This document shows positions 1-7,268 of a DNA stretch of 8,123 nucleotides, piece after piece (position 1 is the first letter of the stretch; each line of letters opens with the position of its first letter). A program made the position numbers and the translations under genes. Source of the DNA: Rhodoferax sp. (GTDB lineage Bacteria; Pseudomonadota; Gammaproteobacteria; Burkholderiales; Burkholderiaceae_C); the NCBI GenBank assembly GCA_020048255.1, contig JAIFMR010000233.1, positions 1-8,123 on the forward strand, written 5' to 3'. The notes under the pieces were generated by a model. The model was given only the letters and a program-made list of their open reading frames with translations. It was not told where the DNA came from and did not search any database.

Positions 1-193
1 CCAGGTCCGGCGGGGTTTGGTGGCAAAAATCCAGCGCCTGCTGCCCGCTGGTGGCCATGAAAACCCGATATTGATCGGCAAAGATCTGCGCTAACACCCG
101 GATATTGATCGGCTGGTCATCTACCACCAACAACCTGGCTTTGCCTGTGGGTGCGTGCAATAGCGATGAGGGCGTGGCGTGGTCTTGCGGCAT
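1..193 (-). CDS. Response regulator, N-terminal REC domain (partial, cut by left edge)
   Basis: The reverse strand reads from an ATG at 191-193 for 64 codons to the window edge without a stop. After about 20 unstructured residues it enters a receiver domain: LLVVDDQPINIRVL (residues 21-34) carries the acidic Asp pair at 25-26 that binds Mg2+. This is followed by the second strand and helix (YRVFMATSGQQALDF). The sequence stops at PPDL, a few residues before the expected phospho-acceptor Asp. The ATG is the first usable start, since an in-frame TAA lies 30 bases upstream; no good Shine-Dalgarno is visible. Such two-component regulators in this family often carry a GGDEF or HD-GYP output domain, but the output domain is outside the window, so the function is not assignable. 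It is divergent from pyk, with 165 bases between the starts. Confidence 0.85.
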   Translation of the reverse strand, partial: MPQDHATPSSLLHAPTGKARLLVVDDQPINIRVLAQIFADQYRVFMATSGQQALDFCHQTPPDL

Positions 194-222
194 GATGAGC
201 GTGGAATCAGGTGACAGACTTT

Positions 223-250
223 ACTATGCCCGGGCGGCAGTCGCCATCAA
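223..250 (-). promoter_or_regulatory. Candidate sigma-70 promoter for the left response regulator
   Basis: On the minus strand TTGATG (245-250) and CATAGT (223-228) are separated by 16 bases. Each matches the consensus at 4 of 6 positions. Transcription would begin about 20-25 bases before the ATG at 193. This is a pattern match only; no plus-strand promoter of equal quality was found for pyk in the same spacer. Confidence 0.25.
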
Positions 251-346
251 AATCACGGATTTGTCCCCGGCCGGTAGCGCGGTGCACACCGCTTGTTGCT
301 GCCATGTAACCGGTTCCGTGTGAAAATCAAGAAACAAAATTACATT

Positions 347-350
347 GGAG
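347..350 (+). promoter_or_regulatory. Shine-Dalgarno site that fixes the pyk start
   Basis: GGAG lies 8 bases before the ATG at 359. The open frame extends upstream to an ATG at 293, but those 22 extra residues do not resemble pyruvate kinase. The well-placed ribosome site and the family-like opening MSRR make 359 the true start. That matters because it shows the N-terminal gap in pyk is internal and not a mis-chosen start. Confidence 0.7.
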
Positions 351-358
351 ATCCAAAT

Positions 359-1744
359 ATGTCTCGTCGTTCGACCCTGGAGCAGATGATTCGTGCAGGG
401 GTGAATGTGGTGCGACTCAATTTCAGCCACGGTAAGGCACAAGACCACATCGACCGGGCTCGCTTGGTGCGTGAGGCGGCTCAGCGTGCCGGCCGCGAGG
501 TCGGCATCATGGCCGATTTGCAGGGCCCAAAGATTCGGGTCGGCAAGTTTGCCGAAGGCAAGGTGTTTTTAGAGCCTGGCCAGTCGTTTGTGATGGACGC
601 GGCGCGCACCGAGTTGGGCGACATCAACGGCGTCGGGTTGGATTACAAGTCTCTACCGCACGAGGTGAAAGCCGGTGACGTGTTGTTGCTCAACGATGGC
701 TTGATCGTCATCACGGTCGATGCCGTGCATGGCACGGCCATTCACACCACTGTGAAACTCGGCGGTGAGTTGTCCAACAACAAAGGCATCAACAAACAGG
801 GTGGTGGCCTGAGCGCACCCGCCTTGACGGCCAAAGACATGGACGATATTCGCACCGCCATGAGTTTCAAGGCCGACTACGTGGCAGTGAGTTTCCCCAA
901 AAATGCCACCGACATGGAGATGGCGCGCCAGTTGTGCAATGTGGCCGCCGAAGACGGTCACCGGCCGGGCTTGATTGCCAAGATTGAGCGTGCCGAAGCC
1001 ATTCCGCACCTGGAAGAAATTTTGCTTGCCAGCGACGGCATCATGGTGGCGCGCGGCGACCTCGCGGTGGAAGTGGGTAACGCCGTGGTGCCGGCACTGC
1101 AAAAGCGCATGATCAAGTTGGCCCGTGAGAATGACCGCGTGGTGATTACCGCCACGCAAATGATGGAATCCATGATCACCAACCCGGTGCCAACCCGCGC
1201 CGAGGTGAGTGACGTGGCCAACGCGGTGCTGGATGGCACCGACGCCGTGATGCTGTCGGCCGAAACGGCCGCAGGCAAGTACCCGCTGGAAACCGTGATT
1301 GAAATGGCCAAAATTTGCCATGCGGCCGAGGGCGGTGAGTCGTTCAAGCTGGAGTCAGACTTTACCGGCAAGACTTTCACACGGATTGACCACGCCATTG
1401 CCATGGGAGCCTTGTTCACGGCACATCATCTGGGTGCCAAGGCGATTGTGGCCTTGACCGAGAGCGGCTCCACCGCGTTGTGGATGAGCCGCCACCTGAT
1501 CCGGGTGCCGATTTATGCCTTGACGTCGAATATTGCGACGCAGCGCAGGATGACCCTGTACCGCAATGTGCGCCCGTTGTTGATTGATACCAGCGCCGAC
1601 CGCGACACCGCCATGTCGCAAGCCGAAAGCGACCTGAAGGCGCGCGGCATTGTGTCGGCTGGCGATGTGTACGCCATCACCTGCGGCGAGCCCATGGGCG
1701 CACCGGGCGGTGCCAACATGCTCAAGCTGTGCCGGGTGGAGTAA
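359..1744 (+). CDS. pyk: Pyruvate kinase lacking its first beta strand
   Basis: Pyruvate kinase transfers phosphate from phosphoenolpyruvate to ADP, the last step of glycolysis, in the cytoplasm. The 461-residue product shows family landmarks in order: VVRLNFSHG (17-25), DLQGPKIR (53-60) leading into the B domain (about 62-158), then AKIERAEAI with catalytic Lys208 and metal-binding Glu210. VARGDLAVEV follows with Asp234, then ITATQMMESM with Thr266 and the PTRAEVSDVANAVLDGTDAVML helix region. The regulatory C domain ends at 461. Anomaly: the protein opens MSRRSTLEQM, whereas relatives open with MSRRATKIVATLGPAS and about five more residues before LEQM. About 15 residues (45 bases, in frame) are therefore missing, removing barrel strand 1 and a nucleotide-contacting loop; adding them back gives the usual length of about 476. 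As written, the enzyme is probably impaired. The stop lies 3 bases from that of convergent yidE. Confidence 0.95.
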   Translation: MSRRSTLEQMIRAGVNVVRLNFSHGKAQDHIDRARLVREAAQRAGREVGIMADLQGPKIRVGKFAEGKVFLEPGQSFVMDAARTELGDINGVGLDYKSLPHEVKAGDVLLLNDGLIVITVDAVHGTAIHTTVKLGGELSNNKGINKQGGGLSAPALTAKDMDDIRTAMSFKADYVAVSFPKNATDMEMARQLCNVAAEDGHRPGLIAKIERAEAIPHLEEILLASDGIMVARGDLAVEVGNAVVPALQKRMIKLARENDRVVITATQMMESMITNPVPTRAEVSDVANAVLDGTDAVMLSAETAAGKYPLETVIEMAKICHAAEGGESFKLESDFTGKTFTRIDHAIAMGALFTAHHLGAKAIVALTESGSTALWMSRHLIRVPIYALTSNIATQRRMTLYRNVRPLLIDTSADRDTAMSQAESDLKARGIVSAGDVYAITCGEPMGAPGGANMLKLCRVE

Positions 1745-1747
1745 TCT

Positions 1748-3406
1748 TTAAGCCGCCACCCACAGCATCAGCGCCAACAACTGCGGCGAGATGATGCGCA
1801 GGAACATCACCAGCGGATAGACCGTCACATAGGACAGGGCAGCGGCCCCGCTGGTGGGGTGCATGGCGTTGGCAAAGGCCAGTGCCGGCGGGTCGGTCAT
1901 GGAGCCGGCCAGCAGGCCGCACAACGTCAGGTAATTGGTGTGGCCAAACAGGCGGGCCAGCACACCCACCGTCATCAGCGGCACCAGAGTGATCAGCATG
2001 CCGTACAGCAGCCAGCTCATGCCTGGGCCATGCACCAGGGTGTCGACAAACTGACCGCCAGACTTCAGGCCCACCACCGCCAAAAACAGCACAATGCCCA
2101 ACTCCCGCAACGCCAGATTGGCACTGGGTGGCATGAACCAGTGCAGCGTGCCAATGCTGCCAATGCGCGACAGAATCAAGGCCACTACCAGCGGCCCGCC
2201 TGCCAGGCCGAGTTTGAGCGCCGCCGGAAACCCCGGCAAGAAAAACGGGATCGAGCCCAGCACCACCCCCAGGCCAATGCCAATGAACACCGGCAACATG
2301 TGCACCTGCTGCAACTTGTGCTGGGCGTTGCCCATCATCTTGGAGACATGCGCTATCGCCTCAGGCGAGCCCACCAAATTCAAAATGTCACCAAATTGCA
2401 GCGTGGTCTGCGCATCGGGCACCAACTCGACACCGGCGCGGTTCAGCCGGGAGATCACCACTTCGTAGGCTTGCGGCAAGGCCAGATCCACAATGCGTTT
2501 GCCCATCAGGCGCACATTGGTCAAGACCACGCGCTCAACGCGCAATTCGGTGCCTTGGGTAGACATCGAGGTTTCAACCGTTTCACCAATCACCAGTTGG
2601 GCACCGTGCAAGGCGGCTGTATCGCCCACCAGATGCAGGATGTCACCCATCTGCAGGACCGTCTGCAAGTTGGGCACCGACAACTGCTCGCCGCGCTTCA
2701 AGCGCGAGCAAATCACCTTGCCATCGGCCAAAACCGGGACCTGGGCTAAGGCCAGCCCCGCTAAATTGGTGTTGCGCAAGACCACATTCGTGGCGCTTAA
2801 GCCCTTTTTGAGGCCCGCCTGGTGGTCAAACTCTTGGGCTTCATGCTCTACATTGACCCGAAAAAACAGCCGCAGCAACCACATCGACAACAAGATGCCG
2901 CAAATGCCGAAGGGATACGCCATCGCATACGCCATGCCCATGCCTGCGACACTTTGCGCCGGCGAACCCAGTTCCGTCAGAATCTGCTGGCCCGCCCCAA
3001 GCGACGGCGTGTTGGTCACGGCCCCCGACAAAATGCCCAGAATGACGGGCAGCGGCACGTTCAGTAGCTTGTGCAAAGTGGCCGCGACCAAGCAACCCAA
3101 CAGCACCAACAAGGCAGCAAAACCATTCAGGCGCAAGCCGGCCTTGCGCAGTGAGGCAAAAAAGCCTGGCCCCACCTGCACCCCAATGCTGTAGACGAAC
3201 AAGATCAGGCCAAACTCCTGGATGAAGTGCAGCGTGTGCAAGTCCAGCGCCGTGCCGTTTTGGTGCACAAAGTGGCCTACCACCAGACCGCCAAACAACA
3301 CCCCCCCGATGCCCAGGCCGACCCCACGAAACTCAAAGCTGCCAATCCACAGCCCCAGCACCGCGACCAGCGCCAGCAAGCTGGTGGACAGGGCGACGTC
3401 ACTCAT
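1748..3406 (-). CDS. yidE: YidE/AspT-family transporter (putative anion or amino-acid exchanger)
   Basis: The 552-residue protein closely follows Escherichia coli YidE (553 residues, recalled from memory) from MSDVAL to the C-terminus. The family is related to the aspartate:alanine exchanger AspT; the YidE substrate is unknown to me. Architecture: an N-terminal membrane half (about 1-182), two cytosolic TrkA-C/RCK-C-like domains (about 200-285 and 287-370), then a C-terminal membrane half (about 371-552). Duplicated membrane signatures are visible: GILSGAVTNTPSLGA (124-138) and GLLAGSMTDPPALAFA (497-512). LQMGDILHLVG and LQFGDILNLVG mark the paired RCK-C domains, which in relatives may sense a ligand. 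The start at 3406 has a good ribosome site (AGGA, 3414-3417, 7 bases away). It is convergent with pyk and divergent from the aldolase gene, so it is probably a monocistronic unit. No truncation is seen. Confidence 0.93.
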   Translation of the reverse strand: MSDVALSTSLLALVAVLGLWIGSFEFRGVGLGIGGVLFGGLVVGHFVHQNGTALDLHTLHFIQEFGLILFVYSIGVQVGPGFFASLRKAGLRLNGFAALLVLLGCLVAATLHKLLNVPLPVILGILSGAVTNTPSLGAGQQILTELGSPAQSVAGMGMAYAMAYPFGICGILLSMWLLRLFFRVNVEHEAQEFDHQAGLKKGLSATNVVLRNTNLAGLALAQVPVLADGKVICSRLKRGEQLSVPNLQTVLQMGDILHLVGDTAALHGAQLVIGETVETSMSTQGTELRVERVVLTNVRLMGKRIVDLALPQAYEVVISRLNRAGVELVPDAQTTLQFGDILNLVGSPEAIAHVSKMMGNAQHKLQQVHMLPVFIGIGLGVVLGSIPFFLPGFPAALKLGLAGGPLVVALILSRIGSIGTLHWFMPPSANLALRELGIVLFLAVVGLKSGGQFVDTLVHGPGMSWLLYGMLITLVPLMTVGVLARLFGHTNYLTLCGLLAGSMTDPPALAFANAMHPTSGAAALSYVTVYPLVMFLRIISPQLLALMLWVAA

Positions 3407-3832
3407 ACCGTTTTCCTTTCAAGTCCATGGGCTGACAGCCCAGGCCGAAACACCACAAGATCAAAGCGCAAGACGACAGCGCGCGCTGGCGGGGTAAAGA
3501 TGTTTTTGAAAAGCATGGTGAGGTGGTTTGAAAGGTGGCGACGCACACTGGGGTCATACAACATCCGTGCCAGTTGGTGCTGCGCAGCCCCAGGGAGGGT
3601 GATGAAAGTGCGTCGGTTGGACGGCCACGTTGTCCATCAAGGAATGGGTGTGAGGTCATTTTATCGGCACAAGCAAGCGAGGCTGCTCGCCGAATCGATG
3701 GGTCTTGCGCTAGATTAAATTCTTGATGGCCCAGATCACTAAAATGAATTGTTCAGGTCAAACGCAACCCAAAATTCATGAGCTAGGGGCGTCTGGCTTG
3801 CTTTAACTCCACTCACTGAAAAGGATGCTCGC
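3407..3832. other. Divergent intergenic spacer between yidE and fba
   Basis: No convincing gene lies in these 426 bases. Short open frames exist, but they are Cys/Ser/Arg-rich, lack ribosome sites and resemble no family I know. The segment must hold the promoters of yidE and of the aldolase gene. The fba-proximal part (from about 3700) is AT-richer than the rest and contains TAAAAT at 3740-3745, a possible -10 box, but no well-spaced -35 was found. An imperfect dyad TGAT...ATCA lies at 3724-3738. The aldolase ribosome site AGGA is at 3822-3825. Confidence 0.6.
3428..3442 (-). promoter_or_regulatory. Small perfect hairpin in the yidE leader
   Basis: TGGGCT-GAC-AGCCCA forms a 6-bp inverted repeat with a 3-base loop. 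It sits 22 bases upstream of the yidE start and just ahead of its ribosome site. It could be an operator or a leader RNA hairpin. No T-tract follows on either strand, so it is not an intrinsic terminator. Function is speculative. Confidence 0.25.
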
Positions 3833-4912
3833 ATGTCACAAAAAATTCTGGATACGGTTCAAGCCGGCGTTGTCTGCGGTGATGACATGCAGAAAATCTT
3901 TGCCATCTGCAAAGCCAATCAATTTGCCATGCCGGCGGTGAACGTCATCGGCACCGACTCCGTGAACGCGGTGTTGGAAGCCGCAGCAAAGGCCCGCGCC
4001 CCGGTGATCGTTCAGTTTTCCAATGGTGGCGCTGGTTTTGTCGCGGGCAAGGGCTTGAAGTTGGAGGGGCAGAAAGCGGCCATTCTGGGGGCCATTTCGG
4101 GTGCCAGACACATTCACCTGATGGCTGAGGCCTATGGTGTGCCGGTGATTGTGCATACCGACCATGCCGCCAAAAAGTTGTTGCCGTGGATTGACGGTCT
4201 GCTGGACGCCGGTGAAAAGCATTTTGCTGAAACCGGCAAACCACTGTTTAGCTCACACATGCTGGATTTGTCAGAAGAGCCCCTGAAAGAAAATATCGAA
4301 ATCTGCGGCAAGTATCTGGCGCGTATGGCCAAAATGGGCATGACCTTGGAGATTGAACTTGGGGTCACCGGTGGCGAAGAAGATGGCGTGGACAACAGTG
4401 ACCGCGATGCCTCGCTGCTTTACACCCAGCCCGAAGATGTGGCTTATGCCTATGAAGAACTGCGCAAAATCAGCCACCGGTTCACCATCGCCGCTTCCTT
4501 TGGTAACGTTCATGGGGTGTACAAGCCGGGCAATGTCAAACTCACGCCCAAAATTTTGGACAACTCACAAAAGTTTGTGTCGGACAAGTTCAAGGTGCCC
4601 GCCAACACGCTGGACTTTGTGTTTCACGGTGGGTCGGGCTCCAGTGCTTCTGAAATCAAGGAATCCATCCGCTACGGCGTGGTCAAGATGAACATTGACA
4701 CCGACACCCAGTGGGCCACCTGGGAAGGTGTGATGAATTACTACAAGAAGAACGAAGCGTATCTGCAAGGCCAGATTGGCAACCCCGATGGCGATGACAA
4801 ACCCAACAAGAAGTACTACGACCCCCGCGTCTGGCAGCGTGCCGGGCAGGCCGGCATGATTGCGCGCCTGGAGCAAGCCTTCCAGGAACTTAATGCGGTG
4901 AATACGCTGTAA
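3833..4912 (+). CDS. fbaA: Class II (IIA) fructose-1,6-bisphosphate aldolase
   Basis: The enzyme reversibly splits fructose-1,6-bisphosphate into glyceraldehyde-3-phosphate and dihydroxyacetone phosphate, using Zn2+. The 359-residue protein has the same length as E. coli FbaA and aligns with it by eye throughout. Landmarks: GTDSVNAVLEAAAK (40-53), HTDHAAKKLLPW with catalytic Asp110 and zinc ligand His111, and EIELGVTGGEEDGVDN with Glu175 and Glu182/Glu183. FGNVHGVYKPG contains zinc ligand His227, FHGGSGSS contains zinc ligand His265, and NIDTDTQWATWEG binds the substrate phosphate. All active-site residues I can name are present. The start is set by AGGA (3822-3825) 7 bases upstream. The flanking pyk and purC recall the Burkholderiales pyk-fba-purC cluster, but the aldolase there is, to my knowledge, usually the shorter class IIB/CbbA type, so this IIA form is a possible replacement. 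It is probably transcribed alone here. Confidence 0.96.
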   Translation: MSQKILDTVQAGVVCGDDMQKIFAICKANQFAMPAVNVIGTDSVNAVLEAAAKARAPVIVQFSNGGAGFVAGKGLKLEGQKAAILGAISGARHIHLMAEAYGVPVIVHTDHAAKKLLPWIDGLLDAGEKHFAETGKPLFSSHMLDLSEEPLKENIEICGKYLARMAKMGMTLEIELGVTGGEEDGVDNSDRDASLLYTQPEDVAYAYEELRKISHRFTIAASFGNVHGVYKPGNVKLTPKILDNSQKFVSDKFKVPANTLDFVFHGGSGSSASEIKESIRYGVVKMNIDTDTQWATWEGVMNYYKKNEAYLQGQIGNPDGDDKPNKKYYDPRVWQRAGQAGMIARLEQAFQELNAVNTL

Positions 4913-4951
4913 CGCTTTGGCGGCGTAATTATTTGTAAAACAACATCCTTG

Positions 4952-4986
4952 CCTTATCTTGATCATTTGCTATGAAAAAGATAAGG
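4952..4986. repeat. 9-bp inverted repeat downstream of fba
   Basis: CCTTATCTT (4952-4960) and AAGATAAGG (4978-4986) are perfect inverted arms around a 17-base AT-rich loop. The repeat sits between the convergent fba and HD-GYP genes. On the plus strand no T-run follows, so it is at best a weak transcript-end structure for fba. The right arm overlaps the T-tract of the minus-strand terminator candidate described separately. Confidence 0.5.
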
Positions 4987-5002
4987 AAGGTGACGCGGTC
5001 AC
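4975..5002 (-). terminator. Candidate intrinsic terminator of the HD-GYP gene
   Basis: Just past the TGA at 5007-5009, the minus strand reads GTGAC-CGC-GTCAC (4990-5002), a 5-bp stem with a 3-base loop. A pyrimidine-rich tract ending in five T residues follows (4989 down to 4975). Position and layout fit a Rho-independent terminator, but the stem is short and the T-run is interrupted. Confidence 0.4.
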
Positions 5003-5006
5003 GGGC

Positions 5007-6180
5007 TCAGGGGTTGCCGGGTTCCGTCCCGATCTGGGCGATGGCCAAGTAGTTGCGCTTGGGTTGCAGGTCGGCTGGGGTGTCGGCGTAACTCACGGCA
5101 ATGGCATTGAAGGTCTCTTGCACCTCCAAAAAAGCCGCTACAACGTCCGGGTCAAAGTGACGGCCGCTGGTTTGGGCAATGATCCTGACGGCCTCCTCAT
5201 GCGGCAAGGGCTCTTTGTAAATACGCCGGCTGATCAGGGCGTCGTACACGTCGGCCACCGCCATCAGGCGGGCCGAGATCGGAATCTGATCACCTTTGAG
5301 CCCTTGCGGGTAGCCGCTGCCGTCCCACTTTTCCTGATGTGAGTAGGCGATTTCCTTGGCAATTTTTAAAAAAGCCACTTCGCAGCCCAGCATTTGCTCG
5401 GCGTGGGCGATGGCGTCGCGTCCCAGCGTGGTGTGGGTTTTCATGATCTCAAATTCTTCGGGCGTGAGTTTGCCGGGTTTGAGCAAAATCCGGTCCGGAA
5501 TGCCGACCTTGCCGATGTCTGGTTTTCATGCTTAAAAAAGCAGCAAAACGCGGGTGGTTGGATAACTTGCGGGCCAGTGACTTGACATAGTGCTGGGTAC
5601 GCCGAATGTGGTTGCCGGTGTCGGTGTCACGAGTTTCCGCCAGCGAGGCCATGGCCAGCACAGTGACATCTTCAATCGCGCTGACCTCGCGCGTGCGTTC
5701 ATCGACTTCTTGGGCCAAAAATGCGTTTTGATCGCGCAAATAGTCGGCTGCCGCCTTGAGCTTGAGCTGGGTGCGCAAACGCGCCAGCACAATGCCCGGA
5801 CTGATCGGTTTGGTGATGTAGTCGGCAGCACCCAGGTCCAGCCCCATTTGCTCATCGTCTTCGGCCGACTTGGCGGTCAGAAAAATCACCGGAATGTGCC
5901 GTGTCTGGGGGTGCGCCTTGAGTTGGCGGCACACCTCATAACCGTCCATTACCGGCATCATGATGTCCAGCAGGATCAGGTCAGGTGGCTTGGGCGCCGA
6001 GGCAATTTCCAGGCCGCGCTGACCCGTGGTAGCCAGGCGGACCTGGTAGTGATCCTCCAGCAGGCCTTGCAGTAGGGCCAGGCTGTCTGGCGAGTCGTCG
6101 ATCACCAAAACGGTGGCTTTTTCAAAAGCTAAAGCCAGGTCGTCAAGCCCGTCTTGGGGAACGAATGGTGCGTCGGTCAT
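5007..6180 (-). pseudogene. Response regulator REC-HD-GYP (c-di-GMP phosphodiesterase type), frameshifted
   Basis: Intact relatives are two-component regulators whose HD-GYP domain hydrolyses cyclic-di-GMP. From the ATG at 6180 (ribosome site GAGG 10 bases upstream) the first frame gives a receiver domain: Asp28/Asp29, phospho-acceptor Asp72 in LLDIMMPVMDG, Thr102 and Lys124. A coiled linker (about 140-170) and the start of the HD-GYP domain (DTDTGNHIRRTQHYV) follow, up to FAAFLS at residue 217 (base 5530). The matching frame then shifts: DIGKVGIPDRILLKPGKL begins at 5519 and runs 170 residues to the stop, including HQEKWDGSGYP and ADVYDAL. Between them only 10 bases remain where relatives have about 14 residues including the His of the HD pair, so roughly 32 bases appear lost. 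The first frame terminates at 5449. Repaired, the protein would be about 400 residues. The phosphodiesterase is probably inactive as written, although the receiver could still be made. Confidence 0.88.
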
Positions 6181-6213
6181 GACCTTGAATCCTCGGGATG
6201 GTGGCCCGACGAT

Positions 6214-6245
6214 GATGCCACAAGGTGGCTGGCATCCCTTTTTTT
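6214..6245 (+). terminator. Intrinsic terminator on the plus strand, upstream of purC
   Basis: GATGCCA (6214-6220) and TGGCATC (6230-6236) pair as a 7-bp stem around a 9-base loop, followed by CC and seven T residues (6239-6245). A competing inner hairpin GCCAC-AAG-GTGGC (6217-6229) is also possible. The T-tract gives the element plus-strand polarity. No plus-strand gene ends nearby: fba stops 1.3 kb upstream and the intervening gene is on the other strand. It may stop antisense transcription through the HD-GYP gene, act as a leader attenuator for purC, or be a relic of an older gene order. Confidence 0.65.
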
Positions 6246-6322
6246 CACGTGGGAGTGGTGCGCAAATGCGCCAGATTGACCCTAAACTTGTTGCCTGACA
6301 CTTTTGACGGACATTGAATTTC
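6246..6322 (+). promoter_or_regulatory. Probable purC promoter region
   Basis: If the terminator at 6214-6245 works, purC needs a promoter in these 77 bases. TTGACC (6276-6281) matches the -35 consensus at 5 of 6 positions. A spacer of 17 bases leads to CACTTT (6299-6304), a poor -10 that is preceded by a TG extended element. A 5-bp dyad GCGCA-AA-TGCGC (6260-6271) lies just upstream and could be an operator. The assignment is tentative. Confidence 0.3.
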
Positions 6323-7249
6323 ATGACGACCTCTTCTGACTCCACGGTCCATACCTCTTCCCTGACCTCGCTGACCCTGTTGGCGCGTGGCAAGGTGCGC
6401 GACAACTATGCGGTGGGAGACGACCGTATCTTGATGGTGGCCAGTGACCGCATCAGCGCCTTTGACGTGATCATGGGGCAGCCCATTCCCGGCAAAGGGG
6501 TGCTGCTGACCCAAATGGCGCTGTTCTGGTTTGACAAGCTCGGCCCCAAGGGGCTGAACCTGTGTCCGATTCACCTCACCGGTGAGGCGCCCGAGAGTGT
6601 GGTGACGCCGGCCGAAGTGCCGCAAATGTCGGGGCGCTCGATGCTGGTCAAGCGCCTCAAGCCGATTCCGGTCGAAGCAGTGGTGCGCGGTTACCTGGCC
6701 GGCAGCGGCTGGAAGGAATACCAGGAAAGCCGCAGTGTGTGTGGTGTGCCGCTGCCCGAGGGGCTGAAGAACGCCAGCAAATTGCCCGAACCCATTTACA
6801 CCCCAGCCGCCAAGGCCGAGATGGGCGAGCACGATGAAAACATCACGTTTGAAAAAACGGTGGAGATGATTGGCTTGGATCTGGCCAGCCGCATCCGCGA
6901 CATCAGCATAGCCATCTACAAGGCGGCCAGCGAGATTGCGGCGGCCAAGGGCATCATCATTGCCGACACCAAGTTTGAGTTCGGCCTGGACAAGGACGGC
7001 ACCTTGGTGCTGATGGACGAGGTGTTGACGCCCGACTCATCGCGCTACTGGCCGGCGGAGAGTTATGTCGAGGGCGTGAACCCGCCCAGCTACGACAAGC
7101 AGTTTTTGCGCGACTGGCTGGAGACCGCTCAGGTGGCCGGCAAGCCCTGGAGCAAGACCCCACCGGCACCGCACTTGCCGCGCGAGGTGATTGAAAAAAC
7201 CGCCGCCAAATACCAGGAGGCGATGGTGCGCCTGACGGGCACGGCCTGA
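6323..7249 (+). CDS. purC: SAICAR synthase (phosphoribosylaminoimidazole-succinocarboxamide synthase)
   Basis: PurC joins CAIR and aspartate with ATP hydrolysis to form SAICAR in de novo purine synthesis. The 308-residue product resembles the longer, yeast Ade1-like form found in many betaproteobacteria, not the roughly 237-residue E. coli form. Features: ARGKVRDNYAVGD near the N-terminus (nucleotide-binding loop), SDRISAFDV, family signature PIPVEAVVRGYLAGS (Glu118, Arg122), PIYTPAAKAEMGEHDENI, second signature IIADTKFEFG (Asp215, Lys217), DEVLTPDSSRYWP and SYDKQFLRDWL. No segment is missing compared with relatives. I chose the ATG at 6323; a TTG three codons upstream is possible, and the ribosome site is weak (GGA at 6309-6311). 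It is divergent from the HD-GYP gene and convergent with the PAS-GGDEF gene, with 19 bases between stops. In relatives purE and purK often follow, but not here. Confidence 0.96.
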   Translation: MTTSSDSTVHTSSLTSLTLLARGKVRDNYAVGDDRILMVASDRISAFDVIMGQPIPGKGVLLTQMALFWFDKLGPKGLNLCPIHLTGEAPESVVTPAEVPQMSGRSMLVKRLKPIPVEAVVRGYLAGSGWKEYQESRSVCGVPLPEGLKNASKLPEPIYTPAAKAEMGEHDENITFEKTVEMIGLDLASRIRDISIAIYKAASEIAAAKGIIIADTKFEFGLDKDGTLVLMDEVLTPDSSRYWPAESYVEGVNPPSYDKQFLRDWLETAQVAGKPWSKTPPAPHLPREVIEKTAAKYQEAMVRLTGTA

Positions 7250-7268
7250 CAGAGCGCAGGGTGGGTTG

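Noticed and set aside
67..113. 13-base direct repeat GATATTGATCGGC at 67-79 and 101-113
   Set aside because: Both copies lie inside the receiver domain and encode ordinary but different residues in different frames (ADQYRV and QPINIR). Chance similarity is the simplest explanation.
653..1321. 222-codon minus-strand open frame inside pyk
   Set aside because: His/Gly-rich antisense shadow in a GC-rich gene; pyk is unambiguous on the other strand.
1859..3194. Long open frames on the plus strand across the yidE region (up to 296 codons)
   Set aside because: They are antisense shadows of yidE with His/Gln/Arg-rich, low-complexity translations and no recognisable domains.
3399..3659. Open frame of 86 codons on the minus strand upstream of yidE, overlapping its start by 8 bases
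   Set aside because: It could in principle be a leader peptide coupled to yidE, but it has no ribosome site, an irregular Cys/Ser/Arg-rich composition and no family resemblance.
3723..3738. FNR-like or LysR-like dyad TTGAT...ATCA upstream of fba
   Set aside because: The spacing between half-sites is 7 bases instead of the 4 of FNR, and it does not fit the T-N11-A pattern of LysR regulators. It is mentioned only as an imperfect dyad.
5526..5545. Possible programmed -1 frameshift: the minus strand reads T TTT TTA in the correct phase before AGC
   Set aside because: A -1 slip would not reach the DIGKVG frame, which is +1 relative to the first frame. A +1 shift here meets a TGA immediately. The catalytic His segment is missing anyway, so a deletion explains the break better.
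5590..6075. 161-codon plus-strand open frame opposite the HD-GYP gene
   Set aside because: Antisense shadow of a clear receiver domain, with no ribosome site or family match. The terminator at 6214 hints at transcription here but not at a protein.
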